Assembly: GCF_008710275.1 (NCBI RefSeq)
Contig: NZ_VYQE01000004.1
Span: 62,001-126,000, forward strand
DNA: 64,000 nucleotides
Source of the DNA: Histidinibacterium aquaticum
GTDB taxonomy: Bacteria; Pseudomonadota; Alphaproteobacteria; Rhodobacterales; Rhodobacteraceae
Direction: 5' to 3'
In this document: positions 55,608 to 64,000 of the stretch, piece after piece
Position numbering within the stretch: position 1 is the stretch's first letter
Layout of the letters: each line of letters opens with the position of its first letter
Notes under the pieces: generated by a model
Seen by the model: the letters and a program-made list of their open reading frames with translations, nothing else
Told to the model about the DNA's origin: nothing
Database searches by the model: none
Program-made: the position numbers and the translations under genes

Positions 55608-56624
55608 ATGGTTGGGCTGAAACCGATGATCGGCCGTCGCACACTGGGTGGTTTCGCGCTGGGGCTGACTGCGGTCATCCTCTCCGCTCCGGGGGCGAGC
55701 GCGCACGTCAACTGGTTCGTCGATCCCGACGCCACTCCGCTTCCGACCTACGGCATCGGCGACCCCGTCTTTCTTGGCTGGCTGGTGCTTGCGGGGCTTC
55801 TCGTGACGGCCTCGGTCTGGCTCGACGACAAGCTGCCGAGCCCGCCGATCGCGGGGACCCGCACCCGGCACGACTTCATGGAGCTGCTCCGGGTCTTCAC
55901 CGGCATGAGCTTTCTCCTGACCGCGTACGAGGGCGCGCTTCTCGCACCGCACCAGTCTGCCGTCGGGCCGGTGGGCACGGCGATGCTCTTCATGCAGGCC
56001 GGGATCGGGATCATGCTGATCGCCAACCGGTGGATCGCCTATGCCGCGGCCTTGATGCTGGTCCTTCAGCTCGGTGTCGCGATGAAGTTCGGGCTCTTCG
56101 CAGCGCTGGAATACGCCATCTACATCGGGATCGCCCTCTTCCTGCTGTTCAACAGCCTGGAGGGCGAACTTCAGCGGAGGTTGAAGCCCTATTCCGTCGA
56201 TGTCCTGCGGATCTGCACCGGCGTTTCCCTGGTGGCGCTGGCAATCGGGGAAAAGCTCGCGCCCTCGTCCCTCGGTCAGACCTTCGTCGCGCAGTACCAG
56301 TGGAATTTCATGCAGGGGCTGGGGGTCGAGGCCTTCGACGACCGGCTTTTCGTGCTGTCGGCCGGCATGGTGGAAGCGGTGATCGGCATTGTCCTGATCC
56401 TTGGGACGACCACCCGCCTGGCCATCCTCGCGCTGTCGGTCACGATGGCGATCTCGAACGTGGTCTTCATCCTTCAAGGCAACAGCGAAGCCGCACTCGT
56501 CGAGTTCATCGGCCACATGCCGATCATCGGCGTCGCGCTCGTCCTTCTGCTGCTGGGTTACGGCCGTCGGATCAAGGTCACCCATGCCTTCCGGTCAGCG
56601 GGGACCGCCGCCTCCGGTGCCTGA
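55608..56624 (+). CDS. DoxX-like multi-pass membrane protein
   Basis: The 338-residue protein has a signal or first helix (GGFALGLTAVILSAPGASA), then about eight membrane helices, including two DoxX-like repeats around ELLRVFTGMSFLL and DVLRICTGVSLVALAIGEK. DoxX-type proteins are tied to redox or sulfur metabolism in other bacteria, but the role here is unknown. An AAAAGGAG site precedes the ATG. It stands alone with about 180 bp of upstream gap. Confidence 0.8.
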   Translation: MVGLKPMIGRRTLGGFALGLTAVILSAPGASAHVNWFVDPDATPLPTYGIGDPVFLGWLVLAGLLVTASVWLDDKLPSPPIAGTRTRHDFMELLRVFTGMSFLLTAYEGALLAPHQSAVGPVGTAMLFMQAGIGIMLIANRWIAYAAALMLVLQLGVAMKFGLFAALEYAIYIGIALFLLFNSLEGELQRRLKPYSVDVLRICTGVSLVALAIGEKLAPSSLGQTFVAQYQWNFMQGLGVEAFDDRLFVLSAGMVEAVIGIVLILGTTTRLAILALSVTMAISNVVFILQGNSEAALVEFIGHMPIIGVALVLLLLGYGRRIKVTHAFRSAGTAASGA

Positions 56625-57009
56625 GACCTGCCCTCCCTAAGGTAACTTTTTCGAGAACTCCCGGAAAAGGCGAGTGCGGAGAAGGTTTTTCATCTTAGGC
56701 TAGGGCTGCCTCAGAGAGCGACCGGGCGTCCGTTCCCCGGTCGAGCGCGCGTAGACCTCTCCGACTTGTCCCAAGTCCTCGCGCCTTCTCATCCCCAGTA
56801 GGCGGAGGCCCGGGTGCCACTCCCGTGCCCGGGCCTCGATCTACGGTCGTGATCCGTCCGGACAGAATGAGAGACCCCATGGGTGATCCATGGGGCCTGT
56901 CAGTCGTCACACATTTTTTGCCAGTAGCGGGAAGTGAACCCCCCGGAGCCCGGATCGGTTCCCGCGGACGCCGCTCCGGGTGGCATTCGGCGCCGCCACC
57001 GCAGCGGGT
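56625..57009. other. Non-coding gap with one hairpin
   Basis: No gene is supported here. A hairpin with stem CCCCATGG (56875-56882) and CCATGGGG (56888-56895), loop GTGAT, with outer GACAG/CTGTC pairing, lies downstream of the SANT-like gene on the minus strand and may be its terminator. Otherwise nothing is seen. Confidence 0.5.
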
Positions 57010-57204
57010 TCAGCCGTAGGGAGACTGGTTGGTCGGCTTGAGGCTGATGTTCTGCTCTGATGCCTTGTCGTAGATCGACTCTTCCGACCGTCCGAGCTTG
57101 AGACCGATGACGCGGGTTGGCGTGTTCTCGCTGGCCAGGTGCTTCAGCTCGTTGATGTCCTCGGCGGACCAGGGTTTGCCGTCGTTTTCCGGTGTCTTGC
57201 TCAT
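57010..57204 (-). CDS. SANT/Myb-like small DNA-binding protein
   Basis: The 64-residue protein has PWSAEDINELKHLASENTP, then VIGLKLGRSEESIYDKASE, a compact helix-turn-helix of the SANT/Myb kind seen in a family of small alphaproteobacterial proteins ending in NQSPYG. It likely binds DNA. The ATG at 57204 is preferred over one five codons upstream. It is divergent from the ethylene-receptor-like kinase. Confidence 0.72.
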   Translation of the reverse strand: MSKTPENDGKPWSAEDINELKHLASENTPTRVIGLKLGRSEESIYDKASEQNISLKPTNQSPYG

Positions 57205-57358
57205 GGCGTCGCATCCCATCTTGGAGTCTGCCGGATAACGGAGCGCCTATGACGCCGGTTCCCCTGGCCCCGGGGTGCGAAGCCGCTCGCGTCCGGGCCC
57301 GGAGAGGGTAATGTCGGTCTCGAAGACATGGCTCCTGGCCGAAACGAGGGGATCCCGC

Positions 57359-58570
57359 ATGCAAGCGATACTGGAGTACGCGAGCTACATGCCGCATGGC
57401 TACTGCCTGTTCTGGCAGCCCTGGCTGGTGATCCTCTTCGTCGGGTCGGATTTCCTGATCTTCGCCTCCTACTCGGCGATCCCCATCGCGCTCTGGTCCT
57501 TTCTCAGGCAGCGGCAGGACATCAGGTATCGCGGCCTGGTCGCGCTGTTCTCGGCCTTCATCCTGCTCTGCGGGATCACCCACCTGGTCTCGATGTTGAC
57601 GCTCTGGGTGCCGATGTATCCGCTGCACGGTGTGACGAAGCTGATCACCGGCATCGTCTCGGCCGCGACGGCCGTCATGCTGTTCCGCCTGATCCCCGAG
57701 CTCGTCCGGATCCCCGCGCCGTCGGAGCTGGAGCGTGTGAACGCCGAGCTTCGAAAGGAGGTCGAGGCCCACGAGAAGACGTTCGCCCTGCTGCGCGAGG
57801 CCCAGCGGGACCTGGAGGAGAAGGTGGAAGCCCGGACGGCGGAGCTCGAGGAGCTCAACGGTCGGATGGCCGTCGCCGCGCGGGAAGCGGTGCACCGGTC
57901 GAAGAACCTTCTGTCGGTCGTCACCTCCATCGCGCGCCAGACGGCCCGCGGGGCCGTGTCCAAGGACGACTTCGTGCAGAGCTTCATCGGTCGGATCGAT
58001 GCCCTCGCCTCGGCGACCTCTTCGGTCATCCGGGGGGACGGGGCGCGGTCGGCGGATATCGGGGACATCGTCCGGTCGCAGCTGGAGCCGGCGCTGCTGA
58101 CATACGGCGACCGGATCGCAGTGGAGGGGCCGCCGGTCGCGGTCGGTCAGCAGGGCGCGCAACAACTTGGGCTTCTGCTCCATGAGCTCGCCACGAACGC
58201 GCAGAAGTTCGGTGCGCTGGCGGGCGAAGAGGGGTCCATCGACGTGCGATGGGACCTGCGGGAATGGGCCACAGGGGATCCCGCCCTGAACTTCACCTGG
58301 AGAGAGGCCGGGCCCGGGGGGAGCGAAGCCAGCCTGCCCGATCAGGATGCCGGAGGGTTCGGCAGCAAGCTCTTGACCACCGTCGTGCCCGGAATGCTCA
58401 GCGGCTCGGCCACGCGGAGGCTCGAGCAGGGGTATCTCGTCTACGAACTGACCGTTCCGCTCTCCGCGATCGAGCCGGATACCGAGGCAAAGGAGGCAGG
58501 CGTGGCCGAAGCCTCTCGCCTGACGGAGCGCGAGTACGGCGTGCCGACCGCGGCGCGGGTCCCGCTTTGA
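57359..58570 (+). CDS. HWE-type histidine kinase with an ethylene-receptor-like sensor domain
   Basis: The 403-residue protein has three membrane helices at residues about 20-115, then a coiled coil (about 120-170), an HWE-type phospho-acceptor region with His179 (EAVHRSKNLLS), and an HWE ATPase (LLLHELATNAQKFGAL, FTWREAGPGG). The membrane part resembles plant ETR1: Asp31, Tyr38, Ile41, Pro42, Ile68, Cys71 and His75 match the seven ethylene/Cu(I)-site residues with identical spacing. The start is set at ATG 57359, with GAGGGG upstream. No response regulator is adjacent. Ethylene or copper sensing is a strong inference but untested. Confidence 0.88.
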   Translation: MQAILEYASYMPHGYCLFWQPWLVILFVGSDFLIFASYSAIPIALWSFLRQRQDIRYRGLVALFSAFILLCGITHLVSMLTLWVPMYPLHGVTKLITGIVSAATAVMLFRLIPELVRIPAPSELERVNAELRKEVEAHEKTFALLREAQRDLEEKVEARTAELEELNGRMAVAAREAVHRSKNLLSVVTSIARQTARGAVSKDDFVQSFIGRIDALASATSSVIRGDGARSADIGDIVRSQLEPALLTYGDRIAVEGPPVAVGQQGAQQLGLLLHELATNAQKFGALAGEEGSIDVRWDLREWATGDPALNFTWREAGPGGSEASLPDQDAGGFGSKLLTTVVPGMLSGSATRRLEQGYLVYELTVPLSAIEPDTEAKEAGVAEASRLTEREYGVPTAARVPL

Positions 58571-58656
58571 GCGACGAGCCCCGGGGCAAGCCTTTCGGAG
58601 TCTTCGCTCTCCAAGGCTCTGCTCGCCGAGGAGAAAGGCAAAAGATCAGGGGAGTG

Positions 58657-58732
58657 TGGTGCCGGTGATAGGACTCGAACCTACGACCCCATCATTACGA
58701 ATGACGTGCTCTACCAGCTGAGCTACACCGGC
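58657..58732 (-). tRNA. tRNA-Thr (anticodon CGU)
   Basis: On the minus strand a 76-base cloverleaf starts GCCGGTGTAGCTCAG, has an anticodon loop TTCGTAA (anticodon CGT, codon ACG) on a CGTCA/TGATG stem, a T-loop GGTTCGAGTCC, and ends with encoded CCA. The acceptor stem GCCGGTG/CACCGGC is fully paired. Confidence 0.97.
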
Positions 58733-58773
58733 CACGGCGCGCCTCTTAGCACCGGCCCCGGGGAGGCGAAAGG

Positions 58774-60267
58774 CTATTTTTGCGCTTCTTCCGAGGGCCC
58801 CTGGGTCTCTTCGGCACCGGGCGCCGGCGTCTCGTCGACGACCTCGGCCTCCACGGGCGCCTCGTCGTCGGTCTCGGCCTTCTTGTCCAGCGCGCCCACG
58901 ATCAGGGGCAGCATCTCGGTCCCGCGCGGCATCGCGACCTCGGACTCCGGTGGGCGGGTCCAGGTGAGGGTGTCGAAGCTGTGGCAGTTCGGGCAGACAG
59001 GCGCCCAGTCGCGCGTGATGTTGTGGCAGTTGTCGCAGATCCACTGCGGGCCGCGCGGCGCGTTGAGCGCCCGGGTCAGCCAGCCGCGCACGACCGAGTC
59101 GTCCTTTCCCTCGCCGCGTTCGATCGCGGCCATCAGGGTGAGCACGCGAGCCGTGGGATCGGTCTCCACCAGGTCGCCCAGGGCCCGGCGCGCCTCGGGG
59201 AAATGCTCCGCGGCGACGTTAAGCTCGGCCATGAGCATGCGGCTCTCGGCGTGCCCCGAGTTCGCACCGGTGAGCTCGCGGAATCGCTTGAGGCGCGCGT
59301 CCGGCTTTTCGTCCGGCCGGATCTCGGCAAAGGCCGCGGCGAGATCGGGATGCGGCTTGGTCGCCCAGGCCTTCTTGAGGACGCGGGCGGCGGAGCGCGG
59401 CGAGTTGCGCGCAATGTGGGCGCGGGCAGCCATGATCGCGGCGGGGATCAGCTCGGGCGACAGGCGGTTCGCCTCGATCGCGCCGTCGCGGGCCTTGTCC
59501 TCCTTGCCGTCGGCCATCTGGTCGCGCGCCTCGGAGAGCGCCAGCACGGCGTCGCGGCGCTTGTGCACGTCGCGCGGCATGGTGCCGTTGCGGAGCTTGG
59601 AGGCGAGCGTCGTGCGGGCGCCGGACCAGTCCTCCTCGTCGGCCTGGAGCCGCAGGAGCGTGTCCGAGACCTCGGTGTTCTTAGGCCGGAGGGTGAAGGC
59701 CTTTTCGGCAAGCTTGAGCGCGGTCTCGGTGTCGCCTTCGGCCAGCTTCTGCTTCATCAGCCCACGCACGCCGACGAAGCGGGTGCGCTCGTCCGACAGC
59801 AGCGCCTTGTAGGTCTGTTCGGCCTTGCGCTTGTCGCCGGCCATCTCGGCGGCTTGCGCGGCGAGGAGATTGGTCAGCTCGGGGCGCTCCAGATAGCGGT
59901 TCGCCCGGTCGGCCTTGATCATCGCGAGCTGGCCGTCACCCGAGGCGAGCGCCATCATGCCGTCGGCCAGGGCGTCGTAACCCCGGCGTTCCCGGTTCCG
60001 GGAGAAGTAGCGGGAGATCGCCGTCTCGTCGCCGTTGAGAAACTTGAAGGTCGCGACCAGCAGGCCGATCAGCTTGAACGCCAGCCAGATGAGGGCCACC
60101 AGCACGATCGCCGCGATGACGAGCTGAAGCGCGCTCAGCGAGATCTCGTAGCCGCCGGCGGTCATCGTCGCGCTCGCCGGCACCTCGAGCAGAAGGATAG
60201 CGCCCCAAGTCAGCGCCATCACGGCGGCGACGAAGGCCAGGATTTTGATCAGGGACCAGAGCATCAT
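58774..60267 (-). CDS. hemY: HemY-domain TPR membrane protein
   Basis: The 497-residue protein has two N-terminal helices (IKILAFVAAVMALTWGAILL, then LQLVIAAIVLVALIWLAF), the HemY N-terminal module, then TPR-like repeats. A C-terminal rubredoxin-like zinc pair follows (ICDNCHN, CPNCHSFD), ending in an acidic tail. It is HemY of the hemD-hemX-hemY type; its exact role in haem synthesis is unclear, and it is not protoporphyrinogen oxidase. It follows the mitofilin-like gene by 11 bp. Confidence 0.88.
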   Translation of the reverse strand: MMLWSLIKILAFVAAVMALTWGAILLLEVPASATMTAGGYEISLSALQLVIAAIVLVALIWLAFKLIGLLVATFKFLNGDETAISRYFSRNRERRGYDALADGMMALASGDGQLAMIKADRANRYLERPELTNLLAAQAAEMAGDKRKAEQTYKALLSDERTRFVGVRGLMKQKLAEGDTETALKLAEKAFTLRPKNTEVSDTLLRLQADEEDWSGARTTLASKLRNGTMPRDVHKRRDAVLALSEARDQMADGKEDKARDGAIEANRLSPELIPAAIMAARAHIARNSPRSAARVLKKAWATKPHPDLAAAFAEIRPDEKPDARLKRFRELTGANSGHAESRMLMAELNVAAEHFPEARRALGDLVETDPTARVLTLMAAIERGEGKDDSVVRGWLTRALNAPRGPQWICDNCHNITRDWAPVCPNCHSFDTLTWTRPPESEVAMPRGTEMLPLIVGALDKKAETDDEAPVEAEVVDETPAPGAEETQGPSEEAQK

Positions 60268-60278
60268 GGGGTGTCGCC

Positions 60279-61580
60279 TCAGTTCGACGTAACGTCTTGG
60301 GTGAGCGTCTCGACCGCGTCACGGGCCGCGATCCGGGTCTCGGCCGCCGAGATCCAGTCGGTTAGCGGCTCCTGCGCGTCGTCGGGCAGGTCCTGCAGCT
60401 CGGCAAGGGCATCGGCCAGGCGGCCCTGTTCGACGGCGGCACCGGCGCGGGACAGCACGGCGTCGGCGCTGTCGCCTTCGCGCGGCTCGACCGAGCGGAC
60501 ATTGAGCTGGCGGGTGAAGAAGGCTCCCATGCCGCCGCCTTCCTCGTCCGCTCTGGCCTGCGCGAGCGCACTGCGGGCCGCATCGGGGAAACGGTCGCGC
60601 AGGGCGGCCAGGCTGGGCACGCCCTCTTCGGCGTTCGCGGCCAGCGCCTCGGGCGTCTCGACCGCGCCGGTCGCCTGCAGCGCCGTCAGGGCCTCGGTAA
60701 AGGGTGCGCCGTTTTCGATGGCAGCGCGAATGTCTGAGAGTGCGGCGGCCGCGGCGGCACGGGCGGCGGCGGCTTCGGTGTCTTCCTCGATGGCCTCCGC
60801 CTCGGAGCGGATTTCTTCGAGCCGGGTCGAGACCTCCTCGGTCAGACCGGCAAACCGCTCCTCGATCTCGGCGGCGCGGGCGTTCAGCCCCTCGACCGCC
60901 TGCGCCGTCTCTTCACGAAGGGCGGCGATCTCGCGCTCGTAGGCGGCGACGGCCTCTTCCGACAGGCTTCCGTCGGCTTCAGGGCGCTGTTCCACGTTCG
61001 TCAGCCGGTCATCGAGCTGATCGAGGCGGTCGCCGAAGGAGGCCAGCGTATCACCCAGCTCGGTCTGCAGGGCGTCGATGCGGGCCGAAGTGTCGGCGCT
61101 GGCGCTGGTCGCGGCCTCGAGCTCCTGCTGGAGCGGGGTGAGGTCGGGGCCCTCTGCGAGCGCCTCGGTCTGCGCTTCGATCTCGGACAGACGCTGGTCC
61201 AGGCCGGTAATGGTTTCGTCCCGCGCTCCCAGTTCCGAGGCGAGGTCGAGCGTGCCGTTCTGCTGGCCGAGATACCAGGAGGCGCCGAAGCCGAGCGCGG
61301 CAGCCACGACGCCGCCGAGGAACAGGGGCACGAAGCCGCTGCTGCGCCGCGCGCGGGCTTCCGGCACCGGGCCGGTACTCTGATCGGGGATCGGAACGGG
61401 ATCGGCGGGCGGCTCGGGGCGGCTCGGCGTCTCGGGCTCTGCTGCGCCCGGCGCTTCCGGCGCTTCCTCGGAGACCGGGACGTCGCGCCCGGACCGAGGG
61501 AGGGGCGTCATGTCGGCATACTCCGGCGGGACGCTCTCAGCGCCCTGGTCGGTCGATGTCCTCTTGTCGTCCTGCGCCAC
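60279..61580 (-). CDS. Mitofilin/Mic60-like membrane protein
   Basis: About 433 residues: an acidic, Pro-rich N-terminus, one membrane helix (FVPLFLGGVVAAALGFGASWYL), a long coiled coil (about 120-290) and a C-terminal part with LNVRSVEPREGDSADAVLSRAG (short form LNVRSVEPREG). This is the alphaproteobacterial Mic60 relative found between hemD and hemY, thought to shape intracytoplasmic membranes. A GTG start at 61580 follows AGAGGGG. It lies in an operon with hemY. Confidence 0.85.
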   Translation of the reverse strand: MAQDDKRTSTDQGAESVPPEYADMTPLPRSGRDVPVSEEAPEAPGAAEPETPSRPEPPADPVPIPDQSTGPVPEARARRSSGFVPLFLGGVVAAALGFGASWYLGQQNGTLDLASELGARDETITGLDQRLSEIEAQTEALAEGPDLTPLQQELEAATSASADTSARIDALQTELGDTLASFGDRLDQLDDRLTNVEQRPEADGSLSEEAVAAYEREIAALREETAQAVEGLNARAAEIEERFAGLTEEVSTRLEEIRSEAEAIEEDTEAAAARAAAAAALSDIRAAIENGAPFTEALTALQATGAVETPEALAANAEEGVPSLAALRDRFPDAARSALAQARADEEGGGMGAFFTRQLNVRSVEPREGDSADAVLSRAGAAVEQGRLADALAELQDLPDDAQEPLTDWISAAETRIAARDAVETLTQDVTSN

Positions 61581-61651
61581 GTCCGCGCCCCCTCTGCCTT
61601 CACGGGACCGCTCGGGCCCGATCCGCAACGTAGCCCGCCGGGCAGGTGGCC

Positions 61652-62365
61652 TCAAGCCGACGCGTGGGATCCGCGACCGCGCTCAAGGACTTCGCGGGTC
61701 AGGGCGAGCATATCCGATGCCGAGGGATGCGGTGCGACGCGGCATTGGGCGGGATGCAGAGAGACCACCGCTTCCGCGACGGCGGGAGACATCGCGACGA
61801 CGAGGAGCGGCGCGGCGAAGGGCCCCTCCGCGGCGAGCAATTCGGCGGTCCGGGGGGAGAAGAGCGGGACGACCACGGGCTCTGCCCCGGCGAGAAGGCG
61901 CCGCGCCTCTTCCGAGAGAGGGAGGGGGGTCTGTTCGTAGACGATACGCTCCTCGGTCGGCAGACCCGCCTCCGTCAGCCGCCGGGCGAGATCGCCGCGC
62001 GCGTGGCGGCCGCGGAGGTGCAGCAGCGGTGTAGGCGGTTGCAGCGACAGGATTTCATAGTAGAGCGCTTCGGCGTCACCTGCGGCCGCACGGGCATCGA
62101 GACCGGCCAGCCGGGCGGCCTCGGCCGTGGCCTCCCCCACGCAGAGCGCGGGCGTGCCTTGCGGAACGTTGAGCCGGGCGGCGGCTTCGGCCCCGCGCAG
62201 GGAGGTCAGGACCAGCGTGCGGGCCGACGGCAGGTCGGGGGACAGCGGTTCGATCCGGAGCAGCGGCGAGATGACCACCGGGCCTGCGTCGCCAAGCTGC
62301 CGCGCAAATCGCTCGGACTGGTCTTCGGGGCGGGTGAGCAGCAGCGCGGGCATGGGACGGGCCAT
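61652..62365 (-). CDS. hemD: Uroporphyrinogen-III synthase
   Basis: The 237-residue protein starts [19 protein letters not shown] and has [15 protein letters not shown] and a conserved Ser/Thr-rich later part ([18 protein letters not shown]), as expected for HemD, which cyclises hydroxymethylbilane in haem and corrin synthesis. It is 72 bp upstream of the mitofilin-like gene on the same strand and divergent from tsaD with 55 bp between. Confidence 0.88.
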   Translation of the reverse strand: MARPMPALLLTRPEDQSERFARQLGDAGPVVISPLLRIEPLSPDLPSARTLVLTSLRGAEAAARLNVPQGTPALCVGEATAEAARLAGLDARAAAGDAEALYYEILSLQPPTPLLHLRGRHARGDLARRLTEAGLPTEERIVYEQTPLPLSEEARRLLAGAEPVVVPLFSPRTAELLAAEGPFAAPLLVVAMSPAVAEAVVSLHPAQCRVAPHPSASDMLALTREVLERGRGSHASA

Positions 62366-62420
62366 TGTGAGGCGTGGGGGCCAGTGTTACTTGAGGCCCG
62401 ATCAGGAGCAACCGCCCCCC

Positions 62421-63491
62421 ATGAGTTCCGCCCCCCTCGTCCTCGGTATCGAATCGAGCTGCGACGACACCGCCGCGGCGGTGCTGCGCGACCGCGAGAT
62501 CCTCTCGAACGTGGTCATGGGACAGGCCGAGCTGCATGCGGCCTACGGAGGCGTCGTGCCCGAGATCGCCGCCCGTGCCCATGCCGAGAAGGTCGACCTC
62601 TGCGTCGAGCAGGCGCTGGAGGGCGCCGGTGTGTCGCTGGGCGAGATCGACGCGATTGCGGTGACGGCCGGGCCGGGGCTGATCGGCGGGGTGCTCGCGG
62701 GTGTGATGTGCGGCAAGGGTCTTTCCGCCGCGACCGGCATTCCGCTGGTGGGCGTGAATCATCTCGCGGGCCATGCCCTGACACCGCGGCTGACCGAGGG
62801 GCTCGAGTTTCCCTACCTCATGCTGCTCGTATCGGGTGGGCACTGCCAGTTTCTTCGGGTCGACGGACCCGAGAGCTTCACCCGCATGGGCGGGACCATC
62901 GACGATGCCCCGGGCGAGGCCTTCGACAAGACGGCCCGCCTGCTGGGGCTTCCGCAACCGGGTGGGCCTCACGTCGAGCGCGCGGCGGAGCGCGGCAACG
63001 CAGGCCGCTTTCCCCTGCCCCGTCCCCTTCTGGATCGGCCCGGCTGCGACATGAGCTTTTCCGGGCTCAAGACGGCGCTGCTGAGGGCGCGGGATGGCAT
63101 GGTCGCCGCGAAGGGCGGACTGACCGAGACCGACCGCGCCGACCTCTGCGCCGCGTTCCAGTCAGCGGTCACGGCGATCCTCGCGGAGAAGTCCCGGCGG
63201 GCGCTGGAGGCGGCGCCGGACGTCACGGGCTTCGCTGTGGCGGGCGGCGTGGCGGCGAACGGGGCGGTCCGCGCCGCGCTGACCGGTATCGCCGAGGCGC
63301 GGAACGTGGCCTTCGTGGCGCCGCCGCTCGCGCTCTGCACCGACAACGCCGCGATGATCGCCTACGCCGGGGCGGAGCGGCTGAAGGCCGGGAAGACCGA
63401 TGACCTGGATCTCCCCGCGCGTCCGCGCTGGCCACTCGACACGCGATCCCCGGCGCTGCTGGGGTCGGGCAGAAAGGGAGCGAAGGCATGA
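62421..63491 (+). CDS. tsaD: tRNA N6-adenosine threonylcarbamoyltransferase
   Basis: The 356-residue protein has the ASKHA-fold start [15 protein letters not shown], the metal-binding [11 protein letters not shown] histidines and [13 protein letters not shown], all signatures of TsaD, which with TsaB and TsaE makes t6A in tRNA. The ATG at 62421 begins at the family N-terminus; a longer frame overlaps hemD. gpsA follows with a 4-base overlap. Confidence 0.97.
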   Translation: MSSAPLVLGIESSCDDTAAAVLRDREILSNVVMGQAELHAAYGGVVPEIAARAHAEKVDLCVEQALEGAGVSLGEIDAIAVTAGPGLIGGVLAGVMCGKGLSAATGIPLVGVNHLAGHALTPRLTEGLEFPYLMLLVSGGHCQFLRVDGPESFTRMGGTIDDAPGEAFDKTARLLGLPQPGGPHVERAAERGNAGRFPLPRPLLDRPGCDMSFSGLKTALLRARDGMVAAKGGLTETDRADLCAAFQSAVTAILAEKSRRALEAAPDVTGFAVAGGVAANGAVRAALTGIAEARNVAFVAPPLALCTDNAAMIAYAGAERLKAGKTDDLDLPARPRWPLDTRSPALLGSGRKGAKA

Positions 63492-64000
63492 TCGCAGTTG
63501 CAGGAGCCGGGGCTTTCGGGACGGCGCTCGCCGTGGCGCTCTCGGCCAACGGGGCGGTGACGCTCTGGGCCCGCAGCCCCGACACCGCCGCCGAGATGGC
63601 GAAGACGCGGGAGAACAAGGAACGGCTTCCGGGGATCGAACTGCCCGAAAGCGTGACCGTGACCTCCGACCCGGAAGAGCTGCTGAAGGCGGACACGATC
63701 CTGCTGTCGATGCCCGCGCAGACCGTCCGCGCTTTCGTCGAGAGCCACCGCGACAGGCTCGACGGCACGACGCTGGTCGCCTGCTGCAAGGGCATCGACC
63801 TGGAGACGCTGACCGGGGCGGCGGGCACGGTGGCGGAGTCCCTGCCCGGCGCGGTGCCCGCAGTGCTGACCGGGCCGAGCTTCGCCGCCGATATCGCGCG
63901 GGGGCTGCCCACGGCACTGACGCTGGCCTGCGCCCGCCCGGAAGAGGCGATCCGGCTGCAGGAGAGCCTGTCGACGCCGTGCCTCCGGCTCTACCGGACA
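63488..64000 (+). CDS. gpsA: Glycerol-3-phosphate dehydrogenase [NAD(P)+], N-terminal part
   Basis: The open frame runs off the right edge after 171 codons. It starts [19 protein letters not shown], with the GxGxxG NAD-binding motif, and contains [10 protein letters not shown] and [18 protein letters not shown], typical of GpsA, which makes sn-glycerol-3-phosphate for phospholipids. Its ATG overlaps the tsaD stop (ATGA), so the two are translationally coupled. Confidence 0.95.
   Translation, partial: MIAVAGAGAFGTALAVALSANGAVTLWARSPDTAAEMAKTRENKERLPGIELPESVTVTSDPEELLKADTILLSMPAQTVRAFVESHRDRLDGTTLVACCKGIDLETLTGAAGTVAESLPGAVPAVLTGPSFAADIARGLPTALTLACARPEEAIRLQESLSTPCLRLYRT

Overview
This window looks like a chromosomal segment of an alphaproteobacterium of the Rhodobacteraceae (Roseobacter-type). 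The evidence is the high GC content, the rpsT-dnaA-dnaN-recF-gyrB block, Rhodobacteraceae-style flagellar genes, FNR/Usp stress genes, and the hemD-mitofilin-hemY / tsaD-gpsA neighbourhood. No insertion sequence, prophage or CRISPR array was seen. One tRNA (Thr, anticodon CGU) is present.

Region 1 (about 1-20.7 kb) is a low-oxygen/stress survival island. It holds three tandem-domain universal stress proteins, a divergent GroEL, an APH/AAA kinase fusion, an EF-hand protein, an SPW membrane protein, a DUF2267 protein, a CBS-pair protein, a host-attachment (VLRF1-like) protein, a YgiT zinc finger, a c-type cytochrome, HSP20, a phosphoribosyltransferase, an OmpR-type response regulator, a PAS hybrid histidine kinase, a DUF883 protein, a BON-domain protein and a P1B ATPase. 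It also carries a CRP/FNR regulator with the four cysteines expected for an oxygen-labile [4Fe-4S] cluster. Fourteen copies of a 14-bp palindrome, consensus TTGAC-N4-GTCAA, lie in its promoter gaps. Most sit about 60-85 bp from a start codon and often mark both sides of divergent gene pairs. I read this as a compact FNR-type regulon encoded beside its regulator.

Region 2 (20.7-33.3 kb) is core replication and housekeeping: gyrB, a LysE exporter, a glyoxalase-like protein, recF, dnaN, dnaA, rpsT, an enoyl-CoA hydratase, mutM, and the ubiquinone genes ubiE-ubiB. No clear oriC was found beside dnaA.

Region 3 (33.3-38.8 kb) is a damaged flagellar cluster: flgD, a fliK split by an in-frame TAG, flgJ-like and flgN-like genes, a flagellin start of 44 codons joined head-on to a flgE that has lost its C-terminus, and motB. 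This suggests decay of motility or an assembly error.

Region 4 (38.8-47.2 kb) holds surface and carbohydrate genes: FkbM methyltransferase, DUF6165, a TPR-glycosyltransferase-like protein, an unknown protein, a Gfo/Idh/MocA oxidoreductase with ThuA, and a yjbE/F/H exopolysaccharide operon. Region 5 (47.4-54.2 kb) is a three-gene transglutaminase / DUF2126 / circularly permuted ATP-grasp + alpha-E operon of unknown product.

Region 6 (54.2-64 kb) contains an esterase, small proteins, a DoxX-like protein, a histidine kinase with an ethylene-receptor-like membrane domain (all seven ethylene/copper-site residues of plant ETR1 are found at the same spacing), tRNA-Thr, hemY, a mitofilin-like gene, hemD, tsaD and the start of gpsA.
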